Of a stretch of DNA of 18,826 bases, positions 1 to 7,247 are shown in pieces. Both the position numbers and the translations under genes were made by a program. A model generated the notes under the pieces. That model saw only the letters and a program-made list of their open reading frames with translations. It searched no databases and had not been told where the DNA came from. The DNA comes from JBLKSS01 sp047607725 (GTDB taxonomy: Bacteria > Pseudomonadota > Gammaproteobacteria > Enterobacterales > Enterobacteriaceae), in NCBI RefSeq assembly GCF_047607725.1, contig NZ_JBLKSS010000017.1, positions 1-18,826 on the forward strand, written 5' to 3'. How positions within the stretch are numbered: position 1 is the stretch's first letter; every line of letters starts with the position of its first letter.

Positions 1-137
1 CATCGCCGGATTATCCATGATCTGACAGCCGTCCCTTATAGGATGCGGGTTCACTAGGCATCGTAGTGGAACATATTCTTACCGGGCCATACAACAAACC
101 CACCAATAATTCAAGACGTCCTCCACGGGGCGCTTAC
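1..137 (-). mobile_element. Partial copy of a small repeat element (right end)
   Basis: This segment matches 7390–7526 with two differences in 137 positions, in the same orientation. Read on the – strand it begins GTAAGCGCCCCGTGGAGGAC at position 137 and continues to the window edge, so the element probably extends leftward beyond the window. Its first 50 bases also match 7189–7238 as an inverted copy. It contains no convincing gene. The GTAAGCG terminus resembles the ends of IS66-family elements, including the one at 18246. I infer a miniature, non-autonomous relative or a deletion derivative. The sequence to the right of 137 is prophage. Confidence 0.7.
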
Positions 138-174
138 GTCTGAAGTCCCTGTAACCCTTTAATCCAAATCAATA

Positions 175-202
175 AGCCTCGGCATCGTCCGGGGCTTTTT
201 TT
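175..202 (+). terminator. Rho-independent terminator upstream of the first antirepressor gene
   Basis: AGCCTCGG (175–182) pairs with CCGGGGCT (189–196) around a six-base loop, allowing one G-U pair, and a run of seven T follows. Just before it, a TAA at 173–175 may end a truncated upstream gene whose body has been lost at the element junction. A near-identical terminator occurs at 1144–1168, ahead of the second antirepressor gene, which suggests module duplication. Confidence 0.7.
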
Positions 203-245
203 CGCCTGCGCACCGAAAGCACATCTAAAACCACCGAACCTGAAC

Positions 246-333
246 CTATGGAATGAGCCTTTGAGGGCGTCAGTTTGTGCTGGCGAGCCTTCGGTGGGCT
301 GACGTTCTATTTCGGCAAAGGTTCATTTCATAG
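246..333 (+). ncRNA. Structured leader of the first antirepressor gene
   Basis: Bases 246–263 pair with 316–333 in an 18-bp helix containing two G-U pairs. Inside it, CGTCAG (268–273) pairs with CTGACG (299–304). The AAAAGG ribosome-binding site lies immediately after the outer helix and the gene starts at 348. Such a long helix between terminator and start codon is unlikely by chance. It could be a riboregulator comparable to the C4 antisense RNA that controls antirepressor synthesis in P1-like phages, or a DNA operator. I see the pairing; the function is inferred. Confidence 0.5.
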
Positions 334-347
334 AAAAGGTAAACGCA

Positions 348-932
348 ATGGAAGCATTAACGTTTAAAAATCACTCCGTGGTGCCGTTTGACAATGGTAA
401 CGGGAAAATCTGGTTTACTGCTGAACACCTTGCTGATTTGCTTGAGTACAAGGATGTAAAACAGGTAAACAAGATTTTTCACCGCCATAAGGATGAATTT
501 ACCGAGAATATGACGACCAAAGTGACGGTCTCGGATAAATCAATGACTTACGGAGGACTTTCAAAAGAGGTTCGCCTATTTTCTCCTCGCGGTACTCACC
601 TCATTGGCATGGTGTCACGCACACCAGTAGCCAAAGACCTTCGTATCTGGTTGTTGGATTTGTCTGAAAAAGAATCAGGTATTGAAGTAGGTTGCCTTGA
701 AGTTGGCAATCTCACTCAACTGGCAGGACAAAAGCTCCACGATGTGATAGCGGCATTTGGCAAAAAGTCATTTAAGCATCGCGGACAAAAAGGCAGTGGG
801 TTACTCGCCCAACGCAAACGCGACATCAAGACGATTAAGGACGTGACCAAACTGGTATTGCAACTGACTCAGATAGCGATCCCAGATTTGGGCGACTTTC
901 CCGATGCTGACGAGGATCCGGAAGCAGCATGA
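348..932 (+). CDS. Phage antirepressor-like protein (BRO-N/P22AR type)
   Basis: This 194-residue protein has an N-terminal half (about 1–110) with the look of the BRO-N/antirepressor domain: a start resembling FKNHSVVPFDNGNGKIWFTA, an AEHLADLLEYKDVKQVNKIF segment, and a late SPRGTHLIGMVSRTPVAKDL-like segment. Proteins of this family bind DNA or a repressor and tip phages toward lytic growth. The C-terminal 80 residues are basic and then acidic, and I do not recognise them. The start is set by AAGG eight to ten bases upstream, directly after a structured leader. The stop overlaps the next ATG (ATGA), so the two are coupled. The reading frame is intact. Family-level confidence is good; the exact role is not known. 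Confidence 0.75.
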   Translation: MEALTFKNHSVVPFDNGNGKIWFTAEHLADLLEYKDVKQVNKIFHRHKDEFTENMTTKVTVSDKSMTYGGLSKEVRLFSPRGTHLIGMVSRTPVAKDLRIWLLDLSEKESGIEVGCLEVGNLTQLAGQKLHDVIAAFGKKSFKHRGQKGSGLLAQRKRDIKTIKDVTKLVLQLTQIAIPDLGDFPDADEDPEAA

Positions 933-1144
933 AAGACTACACGCCATTCATTGAAATGCATGTGGTCGCCGAACTGGTGAAACAGGGCTATGAGCAATCG
1001 GTCGCCCTGAAGGGCGCAGACAGGGCCCTAGACCATTATCGCCGGAGTGCTTCCGTCAGCGCCAAGGGCAAGATGTTTGACGACTGCCTGCATATTGCCA
1101 AGGTGTGGGCAAGCAAGTACCAGCCAAAGACAAAAAATCGATAA
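929..1144 (+). CDS. Small phage protein of unknown function
   Basis: The gene encodes 71 residues and starts inside the stop of the antirepressor gene (ATGA overlap), so it is probably translated by coupling. The product is basic, mostly helical in character and rich in Lys, Ala and Val, with no membrane segment or signal peptide. I recognise no domain. The gene ends exactly at the 5' arm of a terminator, which fits it being the last gene of a two-gene transcript. A regulatory partner of the antirepressor is a guess from position only. Confidence 0.6.
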   Translation: MKDYTPFIEMHVVAELVKQGYEQSVALKGADRALDHYRRSASVSAKGKMFDDCLHIAKVWASKYQPKTKNR

Positions 1145-1168
1145 GCCTCGCATCTCGCGGGGCTTTTT
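1144..1168 (+). terminator. Rho-independent terminator between the two antirepressor modules
   Basis: AGCCTCGC (1144–1151) pairs with GCGGGGCT (1157–1164) over a five-base loop and is followed by TTTTT. It is closely similar to the terminator at 175–202, including the preceding ATAAGCCTCG, so both modules probably descend from one. A second small hairpin, TGCGCC/GGCGCA, follows at about 1172–1191. Confidence 0.7.
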
Positions 1169-1197
1169 ATTGTGCGCCAACGCTCGGCGCAATCCCT

Positions 1198-1290
1198 CCA
1201 TAGAGCCTTTCAGGATAAGCCTTGAGGACAATCAGCAGTGGTCTGATGAACCCTCTATGGGCTGGTTGTTCCTGAGCGCCAGGGCTTATC
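1198..1290 (+). ncRNA. Structured leader of the second antirepressor gene
   Basis: GATAAGCC (1214–1221) pairs with GGCTTATC (1283–1290). Inside, AGGACAA (1225–1231) can pair with TTGTTCCT (1266–1273) with a bulge, and ATCAG/CTGAT closes a small hairpin at about 1231–1247. A competing perfect pairing, CCATAGAG (1198–1205) with CTCTATGG (1253–1260), crosses the first helix, so the RNA could form a pseudoknot or switch between two folds. The AAAAGGA ribosome-binding site follows at once. The layout parallels 246–333. Confidence 0.45.
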
Positions 1291-1308
1291 ACTAAAAGGA
1301 AATCATTG

Positions 1309-1971
1309 ATGAAAAATGATGTCACTACGTTCAGCAATCATGAACAGGATAACATTCTTACTCAGCACAAGCAGGAAGCGCGTATTGACTCCCGCTTGTT
1401 TGCGCAGTGCGTTGGCATTAAGCACAAAAAGCTTTATGAGCTTATCCAAAAACATAAAGTTGAACTACGCAAGTTAGGCACGCTTCCGTTTCAAACGGAG
1501 ACGTGCGCACATGCTACCGGGGGCACAAAGCTTAAGTACGCGCTAATAAACGAAAATCAGTTTGACTACCTTTGCCGTTTGGTTCGTGGCCGCGATGCTG
1601 AAGCCATGAAACGTTTCAAGCTGGACGTCACCAAAGCCCTTGCTAAACGCCGTGCCGCCGAACCCATCTGCCGCGAGTATCTGCCGGGCTATCACGAAAG
1701 TCGTGATGGTCTGAAAGCGTTGGGGGCACAGCGTCATCATTACATCAATTTGGCTCGTGCGGAAAATCGTGCAGCAGGTCTAGGGACAGGGGAGCGTCCG
1801 ACAGCCGGGGAACAACAGCTTGGCGTGCTCATATGCATGCAGAAAATAGAGCAAGCAGCGTTTGATGAAGCCATCCGTCAGGGCAAATCACCCACAGACG
1901 CTGTACGCGATGTCGCGCACCGTATGGAGATGTTTGCATCGCTGATGTCACCGCAGGGAATGTTGCAATGA
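1309..1971 (+). CDS. Phage regulatory protein, Rha/antirepressor-like
   Basis: The protein has about 220 residues. After a short variable start, it carries a Rha-type domain (DSRLFAQCVGIKHKKLYELI and following), ending in a segment with FDYLCRLVRGRDAEAMKRFK. The C-terminal half is a helical region of the kind seen in other phage antirepressors. I chose ATG 1309 rather than the TTG one codon earlier because AAGGA lies eight bases upstream. Rha proteins interfere with phage or host gene control; the target here is unknown. The gene follows a structured leader and overlaps the next start (ATGA). The frame is intact. The assignment rests on sequence feel, not a profile search. Confidence 0.7.
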   Translation: MKNDVTTFSNHEQDNILTQHKQEARIDSRLFAQCVGIKHKKLYELIQKHKVELRKLGTLPFQTETCAHATGGTKLKYALINENQFDYLCRLVRGRDAEAMKRFKLDVTKALAKRRAAEPICREYLPGYHESRDGLKALGAQRHHYINLARAENRAAGLGTGERPTAGEQQLGVLICMQKIEQAAFDEAIRQGKSPTDAVRDVAHRMEMFASLMSPQGMLQ

Positions 1972-2141
1972 CAAAGCATGAAAAGCAGCAACTGGAAACG
2001 GTATGCCGCTATCTGAATGATGGCTTCGCTGATTTGGGCTGTGGTCGGATTTCGTTTGGAGTTGCCAGTGTGGAGCAGGCCAAAATCCTTCTCGATGTTT
2101 TATTGGTGCTGGATAATCGCAAATCAAAGCAGGATAAGTGA
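1968..2141 (+). CDS. Small phage protein of unknown function (57 aa)
   Basis: This short frame starts in the stop codon of the Rha-like gene (ATGA) and its TGA overlaps the ATG of the Rz-like gene. It encodes 57 residues, beginning MTKHEKQQLETVCRYLNDGF and ending basic. Overlaps on both sides argue for real, coupled translation. No domain is recognised and there is no membrane segment, so it is not an obvious holin. The position directly before spanins is compatible with a late regulatory or lysis accessory role, but nothing in the sequence proves it. Confidence 0.6.
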   Translation: MTKHEKQQLETVCRYLNDGFADLGCGRISFGVASVEQAKILLDVLLVLDNRKSKQDK

Positions 2142-2527
2142 TGCGCTGGAAACTTCTCACGCTCGGTGTGATGTTGCTGACGCTTACCGCTCTCGCCATA
2201 GTGGTTAGACTCCAGTACGTCGACATCACTCGCCTGAAGCAGGCCAATCAGTCGATGGTCGCCGAGCGTGACGCCGCCCACGCACAGTTTACGCACTATG
2301 AACAGGCGGTAGCGCTGTTCAACCAGATAGTCGGAGCGACACAGGATGCACATCAGCAGGCGATGCAGGATTTCCAGCCCCGTATCATCCAGATACGTGA
2401 GGCCATTACGCCTGAGCGCTGTGCTCGTCTGCCTGTGCCTGCCGGTGCTGTTAACCGGCTGCGTGCGCACGCAGACAAGATATCTGCCCATCCCGCTCAC
2501 GCCGATACCGGCCACACTACTCGATGA
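2141..2527 (+). CDS. Rz: Rz-like inner-membrane spanin (i-spanin)
   Basis: The product has 128 residues. A single N-terminal membrane helix (about residues 4–22, WKLLTLGVMLLTLTALAIVV) is followed by a long charged, glutamine-rich periplasmic coiled coil (about 25–100). This is the Rz-type i-spanin layout. Spanins join inner and outer membranes and disrupt the outer membrane in the last step of lysis. The Rz1 gene is embedded in the +1 frame of the 3' half, as usual for these pairs. The ATG at 2141 overlaps the preceding stop; a GTG one codon upstream is less likely. No endolysin gene is present next to it. Confidence 0.8.
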   Translation: MRWKLLTLGVMLLTLTALAIVVRLQYVDITRLKQANQSMVAERDAAHAQFTHYEQAVALFNQIVGATQDAHQQAMQDFQPRIIQIREAITPERCARLPVPAGAVNRLRAHADKISAHPAHADTGHTTR

Positions 2528-2663
2528 CTGTCCACTGCCGGTTATCCCAGAGCACATGACGTGGGGCGACAGTGTGATACTCAATGAGAAGCTGCTGCTG
2601 GCACTGGAGATGTGCAATCAGGAGAAAGCCGCACTGAGAAAAATTGAGGAAATGAGAAAATGA
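2397..2663 (+). CDS. Rz1: Rz1-like outer-membrane lipoprotein (o-spanin), nested in Rz
   Basis: Starting at GTG 2397, the 88-residue product begins MRPLRLSAVLVCLCLPVLLT and then GC, giving a lipobox with the acylated cysteine at residue 22. The open frame reaches back to 2346, but that start would put about 17 residues ahead of the signal peptide. The mature part has a proline-containing stretch after the cysteine (PIPLTPIPATLLDDCPLPVI), typical of o-spanins. It overlaps Rz in another frame for 131 bases and continues beyond it, and it overlaps the next ATG by four bases. It partners the Rz product across the periplasm. Confidence 0.8.
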   Translation: MRPLRLSAVLVCLCLPVLLTGCVRTQTRYLPIPLTPIPATLLDDCPLPVIPEHMTWGDSVILNEKLLLALEMCNQEKAALRKIEEMRK

Positions 2664-2884
2664 AATCGTCGGGATTAACGACAGGCCAAGCCATTACGGT
2701 GCTTACTGGCCTAATGATATTTATGCTCAGCGTGGGGTTAGGCTTTTCCTGGCTGCTTTTGTGGGCGTGGAACTTACTGGCTTCGTCTACGGGTTGGATG
2801 CTAATTCCTGTGAATTGGGGAACCGTCTTCGCTGCCATGATTATTTTATGGTCTATTCGCCAGATGGTTAAGCGCGATAAGTGA
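2660..2884 (+). CDS. Small two-helix membrane protein, possible holin-like
   Basis: The product has 74 residues and two clear membrane segments (about 10–35 and 45–66) separated by a short polar turn, with a basic C-terminus (RQMVKRDK). The gene overlaps the end of Rz1 (ATGA), so it belongs to the lysis cassette. Size and topology fit a class II holin or antiholin, but holins have little sequence signature and lambda-type order would put the holin before Rz. It is therefore a candidate only. It is the last gene before the cos-like site. Confidence 0.6.
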   Translation: MKSSGLTTGQAITVLTGLMIFMLSVGLGFSWLLLWAWNLLASSTGWMLIPVNWGTVFAAMIILWSIRQMVKRDK

Positions 2885-2965
2885 AGGTTCACATCGCCGC
2901 ACTGATATGCCTACGACGCGCGGAGGGTGAGTAAAAGGTACTCTCGAGGGGGACCCCTTACCACG

Positions 2966-2983
2966 AGGCGGCGCCCCCGCGGG
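2966..2983 (+). other. cosN-like DNA packaging site
   Basis: AGGCGGCGCCCCCGCGGG aligns without gaps to the lambda cosN core GGGCGGCGACCTCGCGGG, with 15 of 18 identical (lambda sequence from memory). The equivalent of the 12-base cohesive end would be 2966–2977. It lies between the lysis genes and the small terminase gene, where lambda has cos. Downstream, the A+T-rich TTAATATATATC at about 3050–3061 could be an IHF-type bending site in a cosB region. Cleavage by the adjacent terminase is inferred. Confidence 0.6.
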
Positions 2984-3076
2984 AAACGGCTCATTTTTGG
3001 GTTTCCGCTCCAAACGGTCAAACGGCCAAATGCAACCTAGCCCTTTGGTTAATATATATCGGAAATGCGTCATTTG

Positions 3077-3142
3077 NNTNTNANNANAACNAANNNANCN
3101 AANAANNCANNGANNTCNNCNACNNNNNGCNTNNTTAAATTN
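3077..3142. other. Cluster of ambiguous bases at the start of the small terminase gene
   Basis: More than half of these positions are N, mixed with resolved bases, unlike a gap of fixed length. Further single N bases occur in the large terminase, the portal and at 7679–7683, but none is seen in the chromosomal genes to the right. This fits a consensus of several non-identical prophage copies. It hides the start codon of the small terminase gene. Confidence 0.6.
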
Positions 3143-3608
3143 CACACTAAGTATCACAGAGCTTTCAGCGGCGATTGGTAGAGACAGAAAAACAGTAGCA
3201 GCGATGGTCCGCTCGTTGCCCCTTGCCGAGGGGAGCAGCAAGACCCGTAAATATTATCGTGTGCAGGATCTTTTGATGTCGCTTAGCGCACCCCAGGAAA
3301 TAGATGTCAGTGCTATGACACCAGCAGAGCGACGAGCGCATTGGCAGGCTGAAAATGAACGTCTGAAGTATCAGCAAGAAATGGGGCAGTTGCTACCAGC
3401 ACATGAAGTTAAACGTGAGTTTTCTTCAATAGCAAAAGCGGTTGTCCAAGTGCTTGAAACTTTAACAGATATTTTGGATCGCGATTGTGCGTTGTCCCCA
3501 ACCGTGATAGAACAAGTCCAGGAGACCATTAATGATTTGCGGGACAATATCACGATGCGCGTCAGAGAAGATGATACTTCTATATCGGAGGAGCCGTCGG
3601 AGGAATAA
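3135..3608 (+). CDS. Terminase small subunit, Nu1-like (5' end unresolved)
   Basis: The readable part encodes about 157 residues. It begins with a winged-helix/HTH-like region (TLSITELSAAIGRDRKTVAA), followed by a helical stretch rich in Glu and Gln (AERRAHWQAENERLKYQQEM) and an acidic tail. This matches small terminase subunits of the DUF1441/Nu1 type, which bind cos DNA and recruit the large subunit. The true start lies in the block of ambiguous bases upstream, so the coordinate given is only the first resolved codon after it. The cos-like site upstream and large terminase downstream support the call. The frame is open to the TAA at 3606–3608. Confidence 0.75.
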   Translation, partial: LNXTLSITELSAAIGRDRKTVAAMVRSLPLAEGSSKTRKYYRVQDLLMSLSAPQEIDVSAMTPAERRAHWQAENERLKYQQEMGQLLPAHEVKREFSSIAKAVVQVLETLTDILDRDCALSPTVIEQVQETINDLRDNITMRVREDDTSISEEPSEE

Positions 3609-3613
3609 CCCGC

Positions 3614-5695
3614 TTGAAACAGGTAACCGCAAAAACGCTTAAAATAGACTCAGGGGACTTGTTTGCGGCACCTCGTCGAATGCCTGTAGCTGATGCAGTG
3701 ACGAGTTACATGCGCGTGCCGGTAGGCGCTGGTAATTCTGTTCCTTGGGATCCCCGCGTCGCTCCTTATATTGTTGAGCCAATGAATTGCCTGACATCCC
3801 GTCAGTATGATGCAGTGGTTTTTGTTGGGCCGGCGAGAACGGGGAAAACCATCGGTTTAATTGACGGCTGGGTGGTTTACAACATTGTTTGCGATCCGTC
3901 CGATATTATGATCGTTCAGATGACGCAAGACAAGGCGCAGGAACATTCTAAAAAAAGATTGGCAAGAACATTTCGCTGTAGTCCGGAGGTCGTGAAACGT
4001 TTAAGTCCCCTTCGTAACGACAACAATNTCTATGACCGTTTTTTNCTCTCTGGCAGTTATCTAAAACTGGGCTGGCCCTCCATTAACGTGATGTCCTCCT
4101 CAGATTTTAAATGCGTGGCACTCACCGATTATGACCGCTTCCCCGCCGACATTGATGGCGAAGGGGATGCNTTTTCTCTGGCCTCCAAGCGAACAACGAC
4201 CTTCATGTCGTCAGGAATGACGTTGGTCGAAAGCTCGCCAGGACGAGAAATCACCGATGTCAAATGGCACCGAGAGTTTCCCCATCAGGCCCCGCCCACG
4301 ACCGGCATTCTGTCGCTCTACAACCGGGGTGANCGGCGTCGCTGGTACTGGCCCTGCCCGCATTGCGGCGAGTTTTTTCAGCCCGCCATGGACACGATGA
4401 CCGGCTATCGTGATATCGCCGACNCGGTGCAGGCGAGCGAGGCGGCACATCTGTGTTGTNCCCATNGCCAGGGGCGGATTGACGCGACGCAGAAGCGCGA
4501 ACTGAACAACCGAGGCGTCTGGCTGATTGAAGGCCAGAAGATTGATCGGCACGGCAACCGCTCGGGGGTGCCTCGACGTTCACGCATTGCATCCTTCTGG
4601 ATGGAAGGGCCGGCGGCGGCCTATCAGACCTGGGCGCAGCTGGTTTACAAGCTGTTGACCTCCGAGCAGGAGTATGCACGTACCGGCAGCGAGGAAACCC
4701 TGAAAGCAGTCATCAATACCGACTGGGGACTGCCCTATCTGCCGCGTCGCTCGCAGGAGCAACTGCAAGGCGAGGTGCTGATGGCACGTGCCGAGCCGCT
4801 GGGCAAACGCAAGGTACCGACGGGGGTGCGTTTTCTGGTGGCGACCGTGGATGTGCAGGGGGCCCGTCAGCGTCGCTTTGTGGTGCAGGTCACGGGATAC
4901 GGCGCACAGGGGNAACGCTGGGTGATAGACCGCTTCTCGCTCCGTCATGCGCCACGCGCAGATGAGCAGGGGGAAAGCCTGCCGATTAACCCGGCGGNCT
5001 ATGTGGAAGACTGGNCGCTGTTACGTACCGATGTGCTGGNGAAAACCTACCCGTTGAGCGCCNCGCCACAGACGTGCATGGGCATTCTGGCCCTGGCGGT
5101 GGACTCCGGCGGTGAAGACGGGGTCACCGACAATGCCTACCATTTTTGGCGGCAATGTCGGCGTGATGGCCTTGGGCGGCGGGTATATCTGTTCAAGGGC
5201 GACAGCCTGACGCGGGGAAAACTGATTTCCAGCAGCTACCCGGATAACACGGAACGCTCAGAGCGCCAGGCACGGGCGCGGGGCGATGTGCCGCTATATC
5301 TGTTGCAGACTAATGCGCTTAAGGACCGGGTGGCCGCCGCACTGGAGCGCGACACGCCGGGGCCGAACTATGTGCATTTCCCCGACTGGCTGCCGGCAAC
5401 GTTTTATGACGAGTTGACCTATGAAGAGCGCGGGCCGGATGGCAAATGGACTAAACCGGGGCGCGGCAACAACGAAGCCTTTGACCTTTTGGTTTATGTC
5501 TAGGCGCTGGTGATATTGCACTGCTATGAAGAGATTGACTGGGCTAAACCGCCCGCCTGGGCGCGTTTGCCAGATGAAACGCCGCCGCCCGCGCCGGTCA
5601 AGGTCCCTGAAAAAACGGAAGGAGGCGAGCGCCCCTTGAAAACCGAAAAACGGAAAATGCCGTCGGCCTGGAGCGGCGGGGGAGGATGGTTATGA
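3614..5695 (+). pseudogene. Terminase large subunit (GpA family), interrupted by an amber stop
   Basis: The frame starts at TTG 3614, five bases after the small-subunit stop. It shows the packaging ATPase P-loop GPARTGKT (about residues 75–82), a Walker B-like VALTDYD, and a cysteine motif CPHCG (about 248–252) paired with a later Cys-Cys-rich segment, as in GpA-type terminases. The C-terminal nuclease part follows, with AVDSGGEDG and NEAFDLLVYV. A TAG at 5501–5503 stops it after 629 residues, yet the same frame stays open for 64 more codons (ALVILHCYEEIDWAK onward) to the TGA at 5693–5695, which overlaps the next ATG. The family normally continues there. I therefore read it as a nonsense mutation near the end. 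Several codons contain N. Confidence 0.8.
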
Positions 5696-5904
5696 CGCAG
5701 GCACGTTTAACGCGACTACTGGAGAAGTATTACGACGCGGAAAAGGCGGTGCTGATGGGCAAATCCGTGATGATGAACGGGCAATCGATGACCCTGGAAA
5801 ACCTGAGCGAAATCCGCCGCGGGCGGCAGGAAATCGAAAGCCGTCTGGCCCAGCTGGGCGGCAGTGGCACGCGTTCACGTTATTCACTGGCGAGGTTTCG
5901 ATGA
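5692..5904 (+). CDS. gpW-like head–tail joining protein
   Basis: The gene encodes 70 residues starting MTQARLTRLLEKYYDAEKAV, with GGAGG six bases upstream of ATG 5692. The start overlaps the terminase TGA and the stop overlaps the portal ATG. A short helical protein with a central strand segment (GKSVMMNGQSMTLENLSEI) between large terminase and portal corresponds in size and place to lambda gpW (68 residues), which joins to the head after packaging. Sequence identity to gpW itself is not evident by eye, so position carries much of this call. The frame is intact. Confidence 0.7.
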   Translation: MTQARLTRLLEKYYDAEKAVLMGKSVMMNGQSMTLENLSEIRRGRQEIESRLAQLGGSGTRSRYSLARFR

Positions 5905-7247
5905 ATGTACTGGATAACCTGATAGGCGCGGTATCACCGGGCTGGAAAGCGGCCCGACTACGCTCGCGGGCAACGATACAGGCATACGAGGCCGTGATGT
6001 CGACCCGGACGCATAAAGTGCAACGGGAAACGCGGACGGCGAACCAACTGAGCCAGTTTGGCGGACGTTCGCTACGTGAGCAGGCGCGCTTTCTGGACAT
6101 GAATCACGATGTGGTGACTGGGGCGCTGGACAAGCTGGAAGAGCGCATTATCGGGGCAAAGGGCATTATCGTTGAGCCNCAGCCATTAANCCGTGCNGGT
6201 GTGCTGGACAAGGCGCTGGCCGATGAAATTCACCAGCACTGGGTACAATGGTCTGTCTCACCGGACGTGACCGGTCAGTATACCCGCCCGGTGCTTGAGC
6301 GTTTGCTGCGGCGTACCTGGCTGCGCGACGGTGAGGTCTTTGCCCGCGTATTTGTGGCGAATGGTGCGGGGCTCAAGCGTGAAAACGGGGTGCCATTCTG
6401 GATCCAGGCGCTGGAGCCGGATTTTGTCCCCGATAACCTGTCGGCTCCGGAGCAGGGGGTGGTTCAGGGCATCCGCCTTGATGCGTGGAAGCGTCCCGTN
6501 NGCTACACCCTGTACCGCAGTCTGCCGTCTGAAGGTCTCGNCGCCGGATTGTACGATGATGTGGACGCTGCGCAGATGTTACACCTGAAATTTACCCGNC
6601 GTCTGCATNAGGTGCGCGGGGTGTCGTTGCTCGCAGGCGTCATCATTCGGCTGGCCGATCTGAAAGATTATGAAGCGTCAGAGCGGATAGCGGCACGTAT
6701 CGCGGCGTCGCTGGGGATGTACGTCGTCAAAGGGGATGCGTTCAACTACGACGATAAGGCGGATGAGGCCCCGCGGGAGCTGGATATCGAGCCCGGTATG
6801 CTGTTTGACGGCCTGCGCCCCGGCGAGAAGGTCGGCATGGTGAAATCTGACCTGCCCAACAGCAACCTCGAATCGTTTCGTATGGGGCAGCTACGGGCGG
6901 TAGCCGCGGGGACGCGGGGACGCGGGGACGCGGGGACGCGGGGCAGTTTTTCCTCGATTGCCCGTAGCTATGACGGCACTTACAGTGCCCAGCGCCAGGA
7001 GTTGGTGGAGGCGCAGGAAGGGTACGGTATTTTGCAGGACACGTTTATCGCCCAGGTGACCCGCCCGCTCTACCGTCGCTGGCTGGATGTGGTGATATCG
7101 ACGGGCATGATCCCCTTACCGGCAGACATTGACCGGCAAACCCTGTTTAACGCGGTCTACAGCGGCCCGGTCATGCCCTGGATTGATCGTAAGCGCCCCT
7201 TGGAGGACGTCTTGAATTATTGGTGGGTTTGTTGTATGAGACAGTAA
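5901..7247 (+). pseudogene. Portal protein (lambda GpB family), 3' end replaced by a repeat element
   Basis: About 428 residues are recognisable as a lambda-type portal, the dodecameric ring through which DNA enters the head. Signs are REQARFLDMNHDVVTGALDK near the start, RTWLRDGEVFARVFV, and the late block RSYDGTYSAQRQELVEAQEG with QVTRPLYRRWL. Lambda's portal has 533 residues. At PWID the phage sequence ends and the frame runs about 19 codons into the repeat element starting at 7189, ending at TAA 7245–7247. Roughly the last 100 residues and all later head genes are missing. An 8-bp tandem repeat adds eight residues at about 336–343. Four to six codons contain N. Confidence 0.8.
6907..6942 (+). 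repeat. 8-bp tandem repeat inside the portal gene
   Basis: The unit CGGGGACG occurs four times in a row, followed by a partial unit CGGGG. Removing three units gives the reading VAAGTRGSFSS, the form expected in this portal family. With them the protein gains RGDAGTRG. Three extra units equal 24 bases, so the frame is kept. It looks like a slippage expansion. Confidence 0.7.
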
